This document shows, piece after piece, positions 36,540-44,239 of a stretch of DNA of 54,674 nucleotides. The translations under genes were made by a program, and so were the position numbers. Below the pieces are notes generated by a model. The model worked only from the letters and a program-made list of their open reading frames with translations. It did not search any database and was not told the DNA's origin. Each line of letters starts with the position of its first letter. The first letter of the stretch is position 1. Source of the stretch: Paenibacillus sp. BJ-4 (lineage in GTDB: Bacteria; Bacillota; Bacilli; Paenibacillales; Paenibacillaceae); assembly GCF_020404765.1 (NCBI RefSeq), contig NZ_JAIVEM010000087.1, positions 1 through 54,674 on the forward strand, read 5' to 3'.

Positions 36540-37622
36540 ATGAACATTATTAAAATATTAAAAGAGGTTGGACGCGGCAAAAGAGGCGCCCGGGATTTGA
36601 ATTACGCCGAAGCCGCAGCCGCTGCCGAGCTTATTATGACCCGGTCGGCAACGCCTGCACAGATCGGAGCCTTCTTTGCCGCGGAACGCATCAAAATGGA
36701 GAGCATCGCCGAGTTGGAAGCATTCGTAAACGTCTGTCGTAAATACGCCCACCGCTTCCCGATGCAGGAAGGTATAGATTTCGCAGGCCCCTACGACGGC
36801 AGAAAATCATCATTTATCGCCACCCTTGCCACCGCTTTTCTAGTCGCCGCGCACGGGGTCCCGGTGACGATGCATGGAAGTGCGCCCCTCCCTCCCAAAT
36901 GGGGGATTACACTCCCCCTTTTGCTGCAGGAAATGGGGGTAACATCTGAAAACATGGCACACGAAACCGCCATTCAGGCCGCAAAGCTGACAGGCGTACT
37001 GTTCGCAGCCTCTGAACAGTGGTGCTCACCTCTGAGAGAGCTGCGTACCATCCGAGAAGAGCTAGGACTTCGCACGGTGCTGAACACAGCCGAGAAACTG
37101 GTTGATTACGGTGCTTCACCGTATATCGTATTCGGCGTTTTCCACAATACGGTGTTCGACAAGATGGCGAAACTGATGCAACAGCTGAATTACCGCAGAG
37201 CTCTGATCGTCCAGGGTAGCGAAGGATCGGAGGATCTGTTCATTGACCGACCAACCCGGACTTACCTGCTTACGAACGGCGAGGTGTCACTGCAGGTTAT
37301 CGATCCGGAAATGTACGGGTTAGATTCGGTGGTACCCGAGCAGGACTGGACCCCTACTGAACAGCTGCGTACAACGGAGGATGTACTGAAAGGCACGGCT
37401 CCTCTAGCCTTTTCGAATCAAGTGCTGCTCAACGGTGCAGTCCGGCTGTTCGTTGCAGGCCGAGTCAACTCTATAGAGGAAGGCTTGTATACCTGCAAAC
37501 CATTGCTGGAAAACGGGGTTGCCTGGGACTTGTATTGTCGCTGGCGTGAAGCTATGCTCTCAAAAGAAATGAAAACGGGAGCCAACGTCCCCAGTGTATC
37601 CGAACCCTGGCTGCATTTATAG
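36540..37622 (+). CDS. anthranilate phosphoribosyltransferase-like protein (TrpD2/YbiB type)
   Basis: A 360-residue protein with the TrpD fold: an N-terminal helical bundle (LNYAEAAAAAELIM, ATPAQIGAFFAAERIK), then the nucleoside-phosphorylase-like core. The PRPP loop, GTGGD in TrpD, reads AGPYDGRKSS, and the HGNR-type motif reads TMHGSAPLPPK. The usual PRPP and anthranilate residues are therefore missing, as in the TrpD2/YbiB group, whose E. coli member binds nucleic acid. It is co-transcribed with the ANTAR gene (21-base gap) and sits inside the nitrate island, away from trp genes, so a role in tryptophan synthesis is unlikely. A role in nitrate regulation or metabolism is inference. Confidence 0.85.
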   Translation: MNIIKILKEVGRGKRGARDLNYAEAAAAAELIMTRSATPAQIGAFFAAERIKMESIAELEAFVNVCRKYAHRFPMQEGIDFAGPYDGRKSSFIATLATAFLVAAHGVPVTMHGSAPLPPKWGITLPLLLQEMGVTSENMAHETAIQAAKLTGVLFAASEQWCSPLRELRTIREELGLRTVLNTAEKLVDYGASPYIVFGVFHNTVFDKMAKLMQQLNYRRALIVQGSEGSEDLFIDRPTRTYLLTNGEVSLQVIDPEMYGLDSVVPEQDWTPTEQLRTTEDVLKGTAPLAFSNQVLLNGAVRLFVAGRVNSIEEGLYTCKPLLENGVAWDLYCRWREAMLSKEMKTGANVPSVSEPWLHL

Positions 37623-37673
37623 TACGAGCATCACACAGTCTACCGATTGTAGACCATAAAAACCGAACAAGTC

Positions 37674-37708
37674 AAAAGGCCAACTCCTGAATCAGGAACT
37701 GGCCTTTT
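37674..37708. terminator. terminator between TrpD2-like gene and nasC
   Basis: Stem AAAAGGCCA/TGGCCTTTT, with an inner CTGA/TCAG pair. It is flanked so that either convergent gene could use it. Confidence 0.75.
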
Positions 37709-37732
37709 ATGCATAAAAGAATTGATGTAGAA

Positions 37733-39907
37733 CTAAAGCCATTCACCACGATCTGCACCGATCGCCACTACAGGCAGGTGGAGGGGGCGGATGTGTACAG
37801 CAGCTGTTTTGAAGCCAGGCATTCGGCAGAACGGATCAAGTTCTGCTCGGGTCGCCCGATTTACATTTTGCACACCGCCCCAATGCATGGGTACGAAGAG
37901 TGTATCTTCGCGGATATTCGGCTTAATCCGGCTGCGCACGGTGAAGCTTCCTCGCTGTGACGTGATTTCCACCCACTCCCCGTCCCTGATATGCCATCGC
38001 CGCGCTGTACGTGGATGTATTTCCACAAAATTTTCAATCTCGCGCGCGGTTAGCGACGGACTTCTGCGCGTTTGTTCGCCTGTCAAATAATGAGCCAGCA
38101 CGCGGCCGTTCGTCAGAATAAGCTGGTATTCCTCAGATGTCTGCTCTGAGGCTCCACGGCTTTCAACCACCGTAAAAACAGCCTTTTGATCAGAAAGGGC
38201 AAAGCTTTCCCGAAACATCGTATCCATACCCGCCTCGTCCAGTGACGGGCATGGCCAATATACACCTTCCTCACGACGCAGCCTGCTATACGTGATCCCG
38301 TAATAATCGGCTGGACCGCCTCGACTGGCAAGCCGCAGCTCTTCAAAGATATGCTCAGCATCCTTGTACGAGAAGTAGCCGCCCTTGTCCAGCCTCGCAG
38401 CTATTTGACATAAAATACGCCAGTCATCTCTAGCCTCGCCCGGAGCAGGCCGCGCCGCTTCCCGCAACAGAACGCGCCCCTCCAGATTGGTCATCGTCCC
38501 GGTGTTCTCCAGATAAGATGTGACAGGCAATACAATGTCGGCCATCCGCGCTGTTTCAGTAAGGAACATATCCGCCACAACCAGCAGATTTAGCTTTTTC
38601 AACCCTTCCTCCACCAGTCGAACATTCGGATTGGATACAACAGGGTTAGAGCCCATCACGAACAGCGTCTCAATTTCTCTCTGATGAACGAGTTCCATCA
38701 TTTCATAGGCCGATACTCCTTTTCCCGGCAGACTGTCTGGCTCAATTCCCCACACCGATGCCACATAGGCACGATCCGCTTCATTCTCAATTGATCTGTA
38801 GCCGGGGAGCTGATCCGCCTTCTGGCCGTGTTCCCGCCCCCCTTGTCCGTTACCCTGACCTGTGATGGCCCCGTAACCGCAGCCTTCCCGGCCAATCTTG
38901 CCGGTGGCCAGCACCAGATTAACAAAGGCACGTACTGCCATATGTCCATCCGTATGCTGCTCGACCCCTCTGGCCGTAAAAACGATGCCCGTACTTGCAG
39001 CGCCAAAAGCGCGCGCGGCCTGTCGAATCACCTCTGGCTCAATTCCGCATAGCGCAGCTGATTCGTTCAGATTTACACGGTTTAAATGAGTCTTCAGTTG
39101 CTCATAGCCGTTAGTCCGCTTGCGGATAAACTCTTCATTCACAAATCCCTCATCCACGATGACCTTTAGTATGGCATTAGCCAGTGTTGCATCTGTACCG
39201 GGTCTGATTTGTACATGTAGATCAGCAGTTGCCGCCGTTGGAGTCGCACGAGGGTCAATGACAATGATATACGCTCCATTCTCCTTGGCCTGGTGAAAAT
39301 AAGGCATAAGTGTAGGCTGGCATTCAGCAATATTTGTACCTGCGAGCACAATACACTGAGCTAACGGAATGTCTGCCAGCCTGCAGGTCAGTCCACGGTC
39401 AATACCAAACACCTTGCTGCCAGCAGATGCAGCGGCTGACATGCAGAAGCGGCCGTTGTAATCGATATAGCGCGTACCTACAGCCACTCTGGCAAATTTA
39501 CCAAGTAAATAAGCCGTTTCATTCGATAACGAGCCGCCGCCGTATATGCCAATTGCATCAGGACCCTGTACGGACAGCGTTGAAGAGAGACTGCCGGCGA
39601 CAGCATCCAGCGCCTCTTCCCATGTGACCGGCACAAGTTCGCCTGATTTACGCATAAGAGGTCGCAGTAGTCTTTCTGGATGGATTGCATGCTGATATGC
39701 ATTCATCCCCTTGATGCACATCCTGCCCTGCGAGGCTGCGTTAGATTTCCCTTCTGCCCTGTACACCGAGCGGGTGACACCAGCAAGTGTCTCCGTATCT
39801 GTGTTAACGGTCATCTTACATTGCACGCTACAAAACGGGCATTGTGTATCGATCACTGTCGGTACGTGTAACGTCCCTTCCAGTTTGCTTTCTCCTGACT
39901 GACACAT
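37733..39907 (-). CDS. nasC: assimilatory nitrate reductase catalytic subunit (molybdopterin)
   Basis: A 724-residue Mo-bis-MGD oxidoreductase reducing nitrate to nitrite in the cytosol. The N-terminal 4Fe-4S motif is CPFCSVQC followed by GRMCIKG. After it come YGGGSLSNETAYLLGKF, the region with GRFCMSAAAS (likely Mo-ligand Cys), TNIAECQPTLMPYF, GREGCGYGAITGQGNGQGG and the C-terminal MGD domain (HPRTARRWHI). No twin-arginine signal is present, as expected for an assimilatory enzyme. GGGGGAG precedes the ATG. It follows nasB by about 98 bases on the same strand and should be co-transcribed from the nasB promoter. Confidence 0.96.
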   Translation of the reverse strand: MCQSGESKLEGTLHVPTVIDTQCPFCSVQCKMTVNTDTETLAGVTRSVYRAEGKSNAASQGRMCIKGMNAYQHAIHPERLLRPLMRKSGELVPVTWEEALDAVAGSLSSTLSVQGPDAIGIYGGGSLSNETAYLLGKFARVAVGTRYIDYNGRFCMSAAASAGSKVFGIDRGLTCRLADIPLAQCIVLAGTNIAECQPTLMPYFHQAKENGAYIIVIDPRATPTAATADLHVQIRPGTDATLANAILKVIVDEGFVNEEFIRKRTNGYEQLKTHLNRVNLNESAALCGIEPEVIRQAARAFGAASTGIVFTARGVEQHTDGHMAVRAFVNLVLATGKIGREGCGYGAITGQGNGQGGREHGQKADQLPGYRSIENEADRAYVASVWGIEPDSLPGKGVSAYEMMELVHQREIETLFVMGSNPVVSNPNVRLVEEGLKKLNLLVVADMFLTETARMADIVLPVTSYLENTGTMTNLEGRVLLREAARPAPGEARDDWRILCQIAARLDKGGYFSYKDAEHIFEELRLASRGGPADYYGITYSRLRREEGVYWPCPSLDEAGMDTMFRESFALSDQKAVFTVVESRGASEQTSEEYQLILTNGRVLAHYLTGEQTRRSPSLTAREIENFVEIHPRTARRWHIRDGEWVEITSQRGSFTVRSRIKPNIREDTLFVPMHWGGVQNVNRATRAELDPFCRMPGFKTAAVHIRPLHLPVVAIGADRGEWL

Positions 39908-39967
39908 AAAGTCTCCCCCTCTCCATTCTTCACAACTTTATTGTCTGTACACGCAAAAATTAGCGCC

Positions 39968-40003
39968 ACACTTCCCACACTTCCCACACTTCCCACACTT
40001 CCT
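39968..40003. repeat. four tandem 9-bp repeats between nasB and nasC
   Basis: The unit ACACTTCCC (plus strand) is repeated four times, the last copy ending in T. The array lies immediately downstream of the nasB stop, about 60 bases before nasC. On the transcript it reads as repeated GGGAAGTGT, each with a weak SD-like core. It is probably a slippage array. Confidence 0.85.
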
Positions 40004-40005
40004 GC

Positions 40006-42201
40006 TTAACCAGTCCCCCTGTCAGCATTGTAGTCGCGCTGGTTGCCCGCCAATCCACTTCGAAGAGTCGCATCAAGTACGCTCTCCCGCAACACCAAAA
40101 CGTCAGTCCGTTCAATCCATTCCCACATCTTCTCCCCATACCTTGCGTTATACCGATACATTTGCAAGCAAGCCGTAGCCATCAAGACCGCTTCTTCCGC
40201 GTTCTCCTCTACTCCAATCAGCCGTCCCTGGCGAACCGGATGATCCGCATGACCACCAGCATAAACTTCCCACCCAGCTGGCGATCGGGATAGTCCGATG
40301 TCGTGGACAAGTACACCTCGGGGATACTCCGGGCCCGGACAAACTGCAACTGCAATTGGCGCCGGCAATGTGCGGCTCCCCCAGACAGCCGACAGCCGTT
40401 TTTTCAGCCAGGCTGCTTCTGCAAAAGCCTCGCCACCTATCTGGAAGGACTCAGAAAACAACTGACTCTCACCATTCAGATCCATTAAACCTGTAAAGCG
40501 CAGACTCGCAGAGACCCATTCTCCGCTACGCTGCGCGGTGGCCTGGATCGCAACATCTCCAACCAATTGACCTGATGCAGACCTGTCCCGCAATCCGAGG
40601 GATTCCAAGTAATAAAGTACAGCCGGACGGCATAATTCACACCCCTGCTGTCTGGTCCAGCCGAGACGGGTCACGACTTCCACTGGAGTCTGACATCGTG
40701 CGGTTACCATGGCTGTCTTAAGCGAATCATGATCGTAGTGCGTACATCCGCATACAGGAACAACTTCTTGGACAGCCGGAGCAGCTACAGCTCCTGCAAT
40801 TGCCGATGGGGAAGAAGCATTTTTGACCAATGCAGCCACCAGCGGCCGACACCCCCCACAGGAAGCGGATGCCTTGGTCCGATTTTTCACCTCTTCCACA
40901 GTCTTTAGCTTATCTATAGTGATCGCTCGCAAAATGGCCCCCTTACTCACGCTGTTGCACGCGCATACCGTCTCCTCTTCCGGTAGCTTGGCAGCCTCTT
41001 CCTCCGCTCTGCTTACACCTCTATCTTGTGATGTAAGCTCTGCTGTCGGCGCTCCGCGTCGTACCATTCCAAGCAGTGAGTTGCTTTCCGCCGTATCTCC
41101 AAACAAAATAGCGCCGGTGACAGCATGGTTTCGCATCATCACTTTTTTGTAAGTCCCCCGTATACCGTCATATTCCATCACTGCTGTCTCGTTTCTCTCT
41201 TCGCGAATGTCTCCTGCGGAAAACACATGCATCCCCGCAACCTTGAGCTGCGCATACGGAATCGACCCTTCATAGGGAGCCGTTTCACGGCCACAAATGA
41301 CTTTTGCCAATACTTTACACTGCTCATACAACGGCGCCACCAGCCCATATGAAATCCCACGGTGCTCAGCACATTCACCAACTGCGTAAATACCGGGAAT
41401 ATTTGTGCGCATATAATCATCTACGACAATAGCATGGTTGACTTTCAGACCGCTATCCTCCGCTAATTCGGTATTCGGCCTTATACCAACCGCCAATACA
41501 ACCAAATCCGTCTCCAACCTGTTTCCATCCGAAAACACCAGTCCCCGCACCCTGTTCCGCCCCATAATGTTGACTGTTTTCTTTGCCAGATGAAACCGCA
41601 TCCCCTGTTGCTGCAGCTCCCGTTGCAGAAGAGCAGCCGCCGTTCGGTCAAGCTGACGATTCATAAGATACTGTGCATTATGGACAACTTCGACTTCCAT
41701 TCCAAGATTCAGCAGACCTTGTGCGGCCTCAAGCCCCAACAGTCCCCCTCCAATGACCGTGGCCTTCTCGTACGTTTTGGCATATTCAGCCATGGTTTCA
41801 CAATCACTCGCATCTCGAAAAGCGATTACTCCCTGTTTCTGGGCTCCGGGAATGGGCGGTATGAAGGGCAATGAGCCGGTTGCCAGTATGAGTATGTCGT
41901 ACGGCTCTTTAATGCCCGTTTCCGTTTCCACTGTACGGGCTGCAATATCTATGTTACAGACACGTTCGCCGGCGTATAGCCTGACTCCGTTTTCTTCATA
42001 CCACGCCCAGTCATGAGTGACGATATGTTCGAATGAACTTTTATCCTGCAGCATTTTGGACAGGAGCACTCGGTTGTACCCAGGACGGGGCTCTGCACCA
42101 AAAATCGTAATTTGAAACTGACCCGGCTCCAGTTCGAGTATTTCCTCTACACATTTGATACCTGCCATACCGTTGCCAACGATGACCAGTTTTTTCACCA
42201 T
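40006..42201 (-). CDS. nasB: assimilatory nitrate reductase electron-transfer subunit (FAD, BFD-type Fe-S)
   Basis: About 731 residues. The N-terminal NAD(P)H/FAD oxidoreductase parallels NirB (VIVGNGMAGIKCVEEIL, GLLGLEAAQGLLNLGMEV, GIYAVGECAEHRG). Two BFD-like 2Fe-2S regions follow (CACNSVSK with SASCGGCRPLVAAL, and CGCTHYD with GCELCRPA). The last about 170 residues keep the outline of the NirB sirohaem half-domain (VHDIGLS, GWEVYAGGHADH) but lack the CX5C and CX3C ligands, so this is an electron donor and not a nitrite reductase. The longer ATG at 42255 lies inside the leader terminator hairpin, so I chose the ATG at 42201; its ribosome site is weak. Confidence 0.92.
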   Translation of the reverse strand: MVKKLVIVGNGMAGIKCVEEILELEPGQFQITIFGAEPRPGYNRVLLSKMLQDKSSFEHIVTHDWAWYEENGVRLYAGERVCNIDIAARTVETETGIKEPYDILILATGSLPFIPPIPGAQKQGVIAFRDASDCETMAEYAKTYEKATVIGGGLLGLEAAQGLLNLGMEVEVVHNAQYLMNRQLDRTAAALLQRELQQQGMRFHLAKKTVNIMGRNRVRGLVFSDGNRLETDLVVLAVGIRPNTELAEDSGLKVNHAIVVDDYMRTNIPGIYAVGECAEHRGISYGLVAPLYEQCKVLAKVICGRETAPYEGSIPYAQLKVAGMHVFSAGDIREERNETAVMEYDGIRGTYKKVMMRNHAVTGAILFGDTAESNSLLGMVRRGAPTAELTSQDRGVSRAEEEAAKLPEEETVCACNSVSKGAILRAITIDKLKTVEEVKNRTKASASCGGCRPLVAALVKNASSPSAIAGAVAAPAVQEVVPVCGCTHYDHDSLKTAMVTARCQTPVEVVTRLGWTRQQGCELCRPAVLYYLESLGLRDRSASGQLVGDVAIQATAQRSGEWVSASLRFTGLMDLNGESQLFSESFQIGGEAFAEAAWLKKRLSAVWGSRTLPAPIAVAVCPGPEYPRGVLVHDIGLSRSPAGWEVYAGGHADHPVRQGRLIGVEENAEEAVLMATACLQMYRYNARYGEKMWEWIERTDVLVLRESVLDATLRSGLAGNQRDYNADRGTG

Positions 42202-42243
42202 AACGAACCAGCCCCATTCTTCACATAAAATAAGACAGAAAAA

Positions 42244-42270
42244 GCCCTTCTCCAATCAAAGGAAAAGGGC
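42244..42270 (-). terminator. leader terminator of nasBC
   Basis: On the minus strand GCCCTTTTCC pairs with GGAGAAGGGC (one weak pair) around a seven-base loop, followed by five Ts. It shares GCC with ANTAR hairpin P2. Confidence 0.85.
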
Positions 42271-42305
42271 ACCATTGCCGCAAATGCCGACACATCGTTG
42301 TGCCG
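42268..42305 (-). promoter_or_regulatory. ANTAR antiterminator target, nasBC leader
   Basis: P1 (42305-42288) has stem CGGCAC/GTGTCG (one G-U) and hexaloop AACGAT. P2 (42279-42268) has stem GGC/GCC and hexaloop AATGGT. Both loops carry A1 and G4. P2 overlaps the terminator arm, as in the nirB leader. Confidence 0.83.
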
Positions 42306-42316
42306 ATATGTACCTA

Positions 42317-42356
42317 AGATTAATGAATTGTAAGTATCATGTCAATATTCAATACA
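42317..42356 (-). promoter_or_regulatory. nasBC promoter with GlnR/TnrA-like box
   Basis: TTGACA (42345-42340), 17 bases, TAATCT (42322-42317) on the minus strand. A box TGTAT-N7-TGACA (42356-42340), one mismatch to TGTNA-N7-TNACA, overlaps the -35. Confidence 0.7.
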
Positions 42357-42402
42357 TAAAACCTGTGTTTTTTGTCTCAAATTTATTTATTTCTATCTTT
42401 TG

Positions 42403-42442
42403 TGTTATATATATTGACATTATAGAAATCATTTTTTATAAT
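42403..42442 (+). promoter_or_regulatory. narK promoter with exact GlnR/TnrA box
   Basis: TTGACA (42414-42419), 17 bases, TATAAT (42437-42442). TGTTA-N7-TGACA (42403-42419) matches TGTNA-N7-TNACA exactly and overlaps the -35, the same geometry as at nirB and nasB. Confidence 0.82.
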
Positions 42443-42477
42443 CTGGATTAAAATCACCCGGACGTGATCATACCTGA

Positions 42478-42518
42478 TTGACGCACAATGAGGTGTGTCA
42501 ACTACGGCAATGAAGCCG
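42478..42518 (+). promoter_or_regulatory. ANTAR antiterminator target, narK leader
   Basis: P1 (42478-42501) has a 9-bp stem TTGACGCAC/GTGTGTCAA (one G-U) and hexaloop AATGAG. P2 (42505-42518) has a 4-bp stem CGGC/GCCG and hexaloop AATGAA. A1 and G4 are present in both loops. P2 overlaps the 5' arm of the terminator. Confidence 0.87.
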
Positions 42519-42560
42519 CAAATCATCCCGAGGCACCATGTAGGGAAGATTTGCGGCTTT
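42515..42560 (+). terminator. leader terminator of narK
   Basis: Perfect 10-bp stem GCCGCAAATC/GATTTGCGGC with a 23-base loop, followed by TTTT, about 60 bases before the narK start. Confidence 0.87.
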
Positions 42561-42619
42561 TCATGTTCAACATTAACTTTTATAGACCAAGAACAAAATA
42601 GGAACAGGAGAGATGGAGA

Positions 42620-43870
42620 ATGAACAAAAAAAGTTTCTGGCAAAGCGGACACAAGCCCACGCTATTTGGCGCCTTCCTGTATTTTGATATCAGCTTTATG
42701 ATATGGGGGATGATTGGCCCGCTGTCCGTTGTCATTGCTTACGACTACCCAATGGACCCTTTACAAAAAGCCAACCTTGTCGCTCTTCCGGTACTGGGCG
42801 GTTCCCTGCTCCGGCTCGTACTTGGCTTCATGTCAGATTATATCGGTCCAAAGCGCACCGGACAGATCGGTATGCTTGTGACATTCATTCCTCTCCTGCT
42901 CGGCTGGATGTGGGTTGACTCGCTAGAGCAATTGTATATTGTCGCTCTGCTGCTGGGTGTAGCTGGAGCCTCATTTGCAGCTGCGCTACCCTTAGCCAGT
43001 CAATGGTATCCGAAAGAGCATCAAGGCTTGGCTATGGGAATTGCTGGTGCTGGTAATAGCGGTACCGTTCTGGCGACCTTGTTTGCCAACCGTCTCGCAC
43101 AGTATTTTGGCAGTTGGGAGGTCGTTTTCGGATTGGCCATCATTCCAATCTTCATCGTCTTCATTTTATTCAGTATTTTTGCCCGCAACAGTCCTAACCG
43201 CCCTGCACCCAAACGTCTGTCGCAGTACGCTTCGGTGCTTAAACAAGGAGATGCATGGGTGTTCTGTGCTTTTTACTGTGTGACGTTCGGCGGATTCGTT
43301 GGACTTTCTAATTATTTGACCATTTTCTTTAATACCCAATACGGTCTCTCTGCTGTACATGCTGCTGATTTTGCAACCGTTTGTGTGATTGCCGGGAGCT
43401 TCTTTCGTCCTGTGGGCGGCTTTTTGTCAGACCGGATCGGGGGTTCGCGCATGTTAATGGTTTTATATGCTGGAGCCGGGATCATGCTCGCAGGCATTGC
43501 ATTTCTACCTCCGCTTGCCCTGGTCGTAGTGCTGCTTTTTGTAGGCATGATGTGCCTTGGCGCTGGCAACGGTTCTGTATTCCAGCTCGTGCCACAGCGG
43601 TTCGGAAATGAAATAGGGCTCATGACCGGCATTATTGGCGCTGCTGGTGGCATAGGAGGGTACTTTCTTCCTCTAATTCTCGGCAATCTGTACAAATTAA
43701 CAGGTTCCTATATGCCGGGCTTTATCTGTCTAAGTCTGATCACCTTCTGTGCCTTTGCTCTCGTCATCATCATGCAGATGAAATGGCGCAGCAGCTGGAT
43801 GAGCCCTCCTGCTCCAGTTAATGATGAAACCAACCGCCGTCTCGGCGAATTAAAGGTTGATGTCCATTAA
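42620..43870 (+). CDS. narK: nitrate/nitrite MFS transporter (NarK/NasA type)
   Basis: A 416-residue twelve-helix MFS protein of the nitrate/nitrite porter branch. The nitrate signature is seen twice, as GIAGAGNSGTVLATLFANRL in the first half and GLMTGIIGAAGGIGGYFLP in the second; the Arg in LRLVLGFMSDYIGPKRTG lies in the usual substrate/gating region. GAGAGATGGAGA precedes the ATG. With nasBC and nirBD it makes a full import-to-ammonium path, and its leader carries the same ANTAR target. Confidence 0.95.
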   Translation: MNKKSFWQSGHKPTLFGAFLYFDISFMIWGMIGPLSVVIAYDYPMDPLQKANLVALPVLGGSLLRLVLGFMSDYIGPKRTGQIGMLVTFIPLLLGWMWVDSLEQLYIVALLLGVAGASFAAALPLASQWYPKEHQGLAMGIAGAGNSGTVLATLFANRLAQYFGSWEVVFGLAIIPIFIVFILFSIFARNSPNRPAPKRLSQYASVLKQGDAWVFCAFYCVTFGGFVGLSNYLTIFFNTQYGLSAVHAADFATVCVIAGSFFRPVGGFLSDRIGGSRMLMVLYAGAGIMLAGIAFLPPLALVVVLLFVGMMCLGAGNGSVFQLVPQRFGNEIGLMTGIIGAAGGIGGYFLPLILGNLYKLTGSYMPGFICLSLITFCAFALVIIMQMKWRSSWMSPPAPVNDETNRRLGELKVDVH

Positions 43871-43896
43871 AGCTACCCTTTTTTAGTTCAACCCAT

Positions 43897-43941
43897 AAGC
43901 TTTAACTTCAATGATTTAAAATTGAGGTTAAAGCTTTTTTT
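43897..43941 (+). terminator. narK terminator
   Basis: A 16-bp stem (AAGCTTTAACTTCAAT with ATTGAGGTTAAAGCTT, one G-U) and an eight-base loop, followed by a T run, 26 bases after the narK stop. Confidence 0.9.
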
Positions 43942-44062
43942 ATGATTCTTCATCAAATCGTCCTCATTCTACGATCTTAATGACCATATAAAATCATAAA
44001 ACAATGAAAAAAATCACATTTAATAAAAATTTACCGAAAATATCATGAAAATTAAATGAATA

Positions 44063-44118
44063 TTTCATATGAAAATCAAAGAAAAACGTTTCTATTTTCA
44101 TAATTTTTCATATGAAAA
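44063..44118. promoter_or_regulatory. paired palindromic operator-like sites upstream of malic enzyme
   Basis: TTTCATATGAAA (44063-44074) and TTTTCATATGAAAA (44105-44118) are perfect palindromes with the same core, centred 43 bases apart, about four helical turns. They sit about 120-180 bases before the malic enzyme start in a very AT-rich region. A half copy (TTTTCAT) lies at about 44094-44100. They look like paired sites for a dimeric regulator, which I cannot name. Confidence 0.5.
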
Positions 44119-44239
44119 CACTTATATAACCATTTTTCACACAACATACTTCTTCACTTGGTCTAAAATAAGGCGTATACTTGTTCACGCAATGTTCAAG
44201 GTTTAACGAAATGTAATTTTTTAGAAAGAAGGAATCAGA

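Noticed and set aside
39968..40003. CRISPR-like array
   Set aside because: The units are only 9 bp, directly adjacent and without spacers, so it is a simple tandem repeat.
42202..42255. Longer N-terminus of nasB starting at 42255
   Set aside because: That ATG lies inside the leader terminator hairpin and has no independent ribosome site; the NirB-like start at 42201 aligns with the flavoprotein N-terminus.
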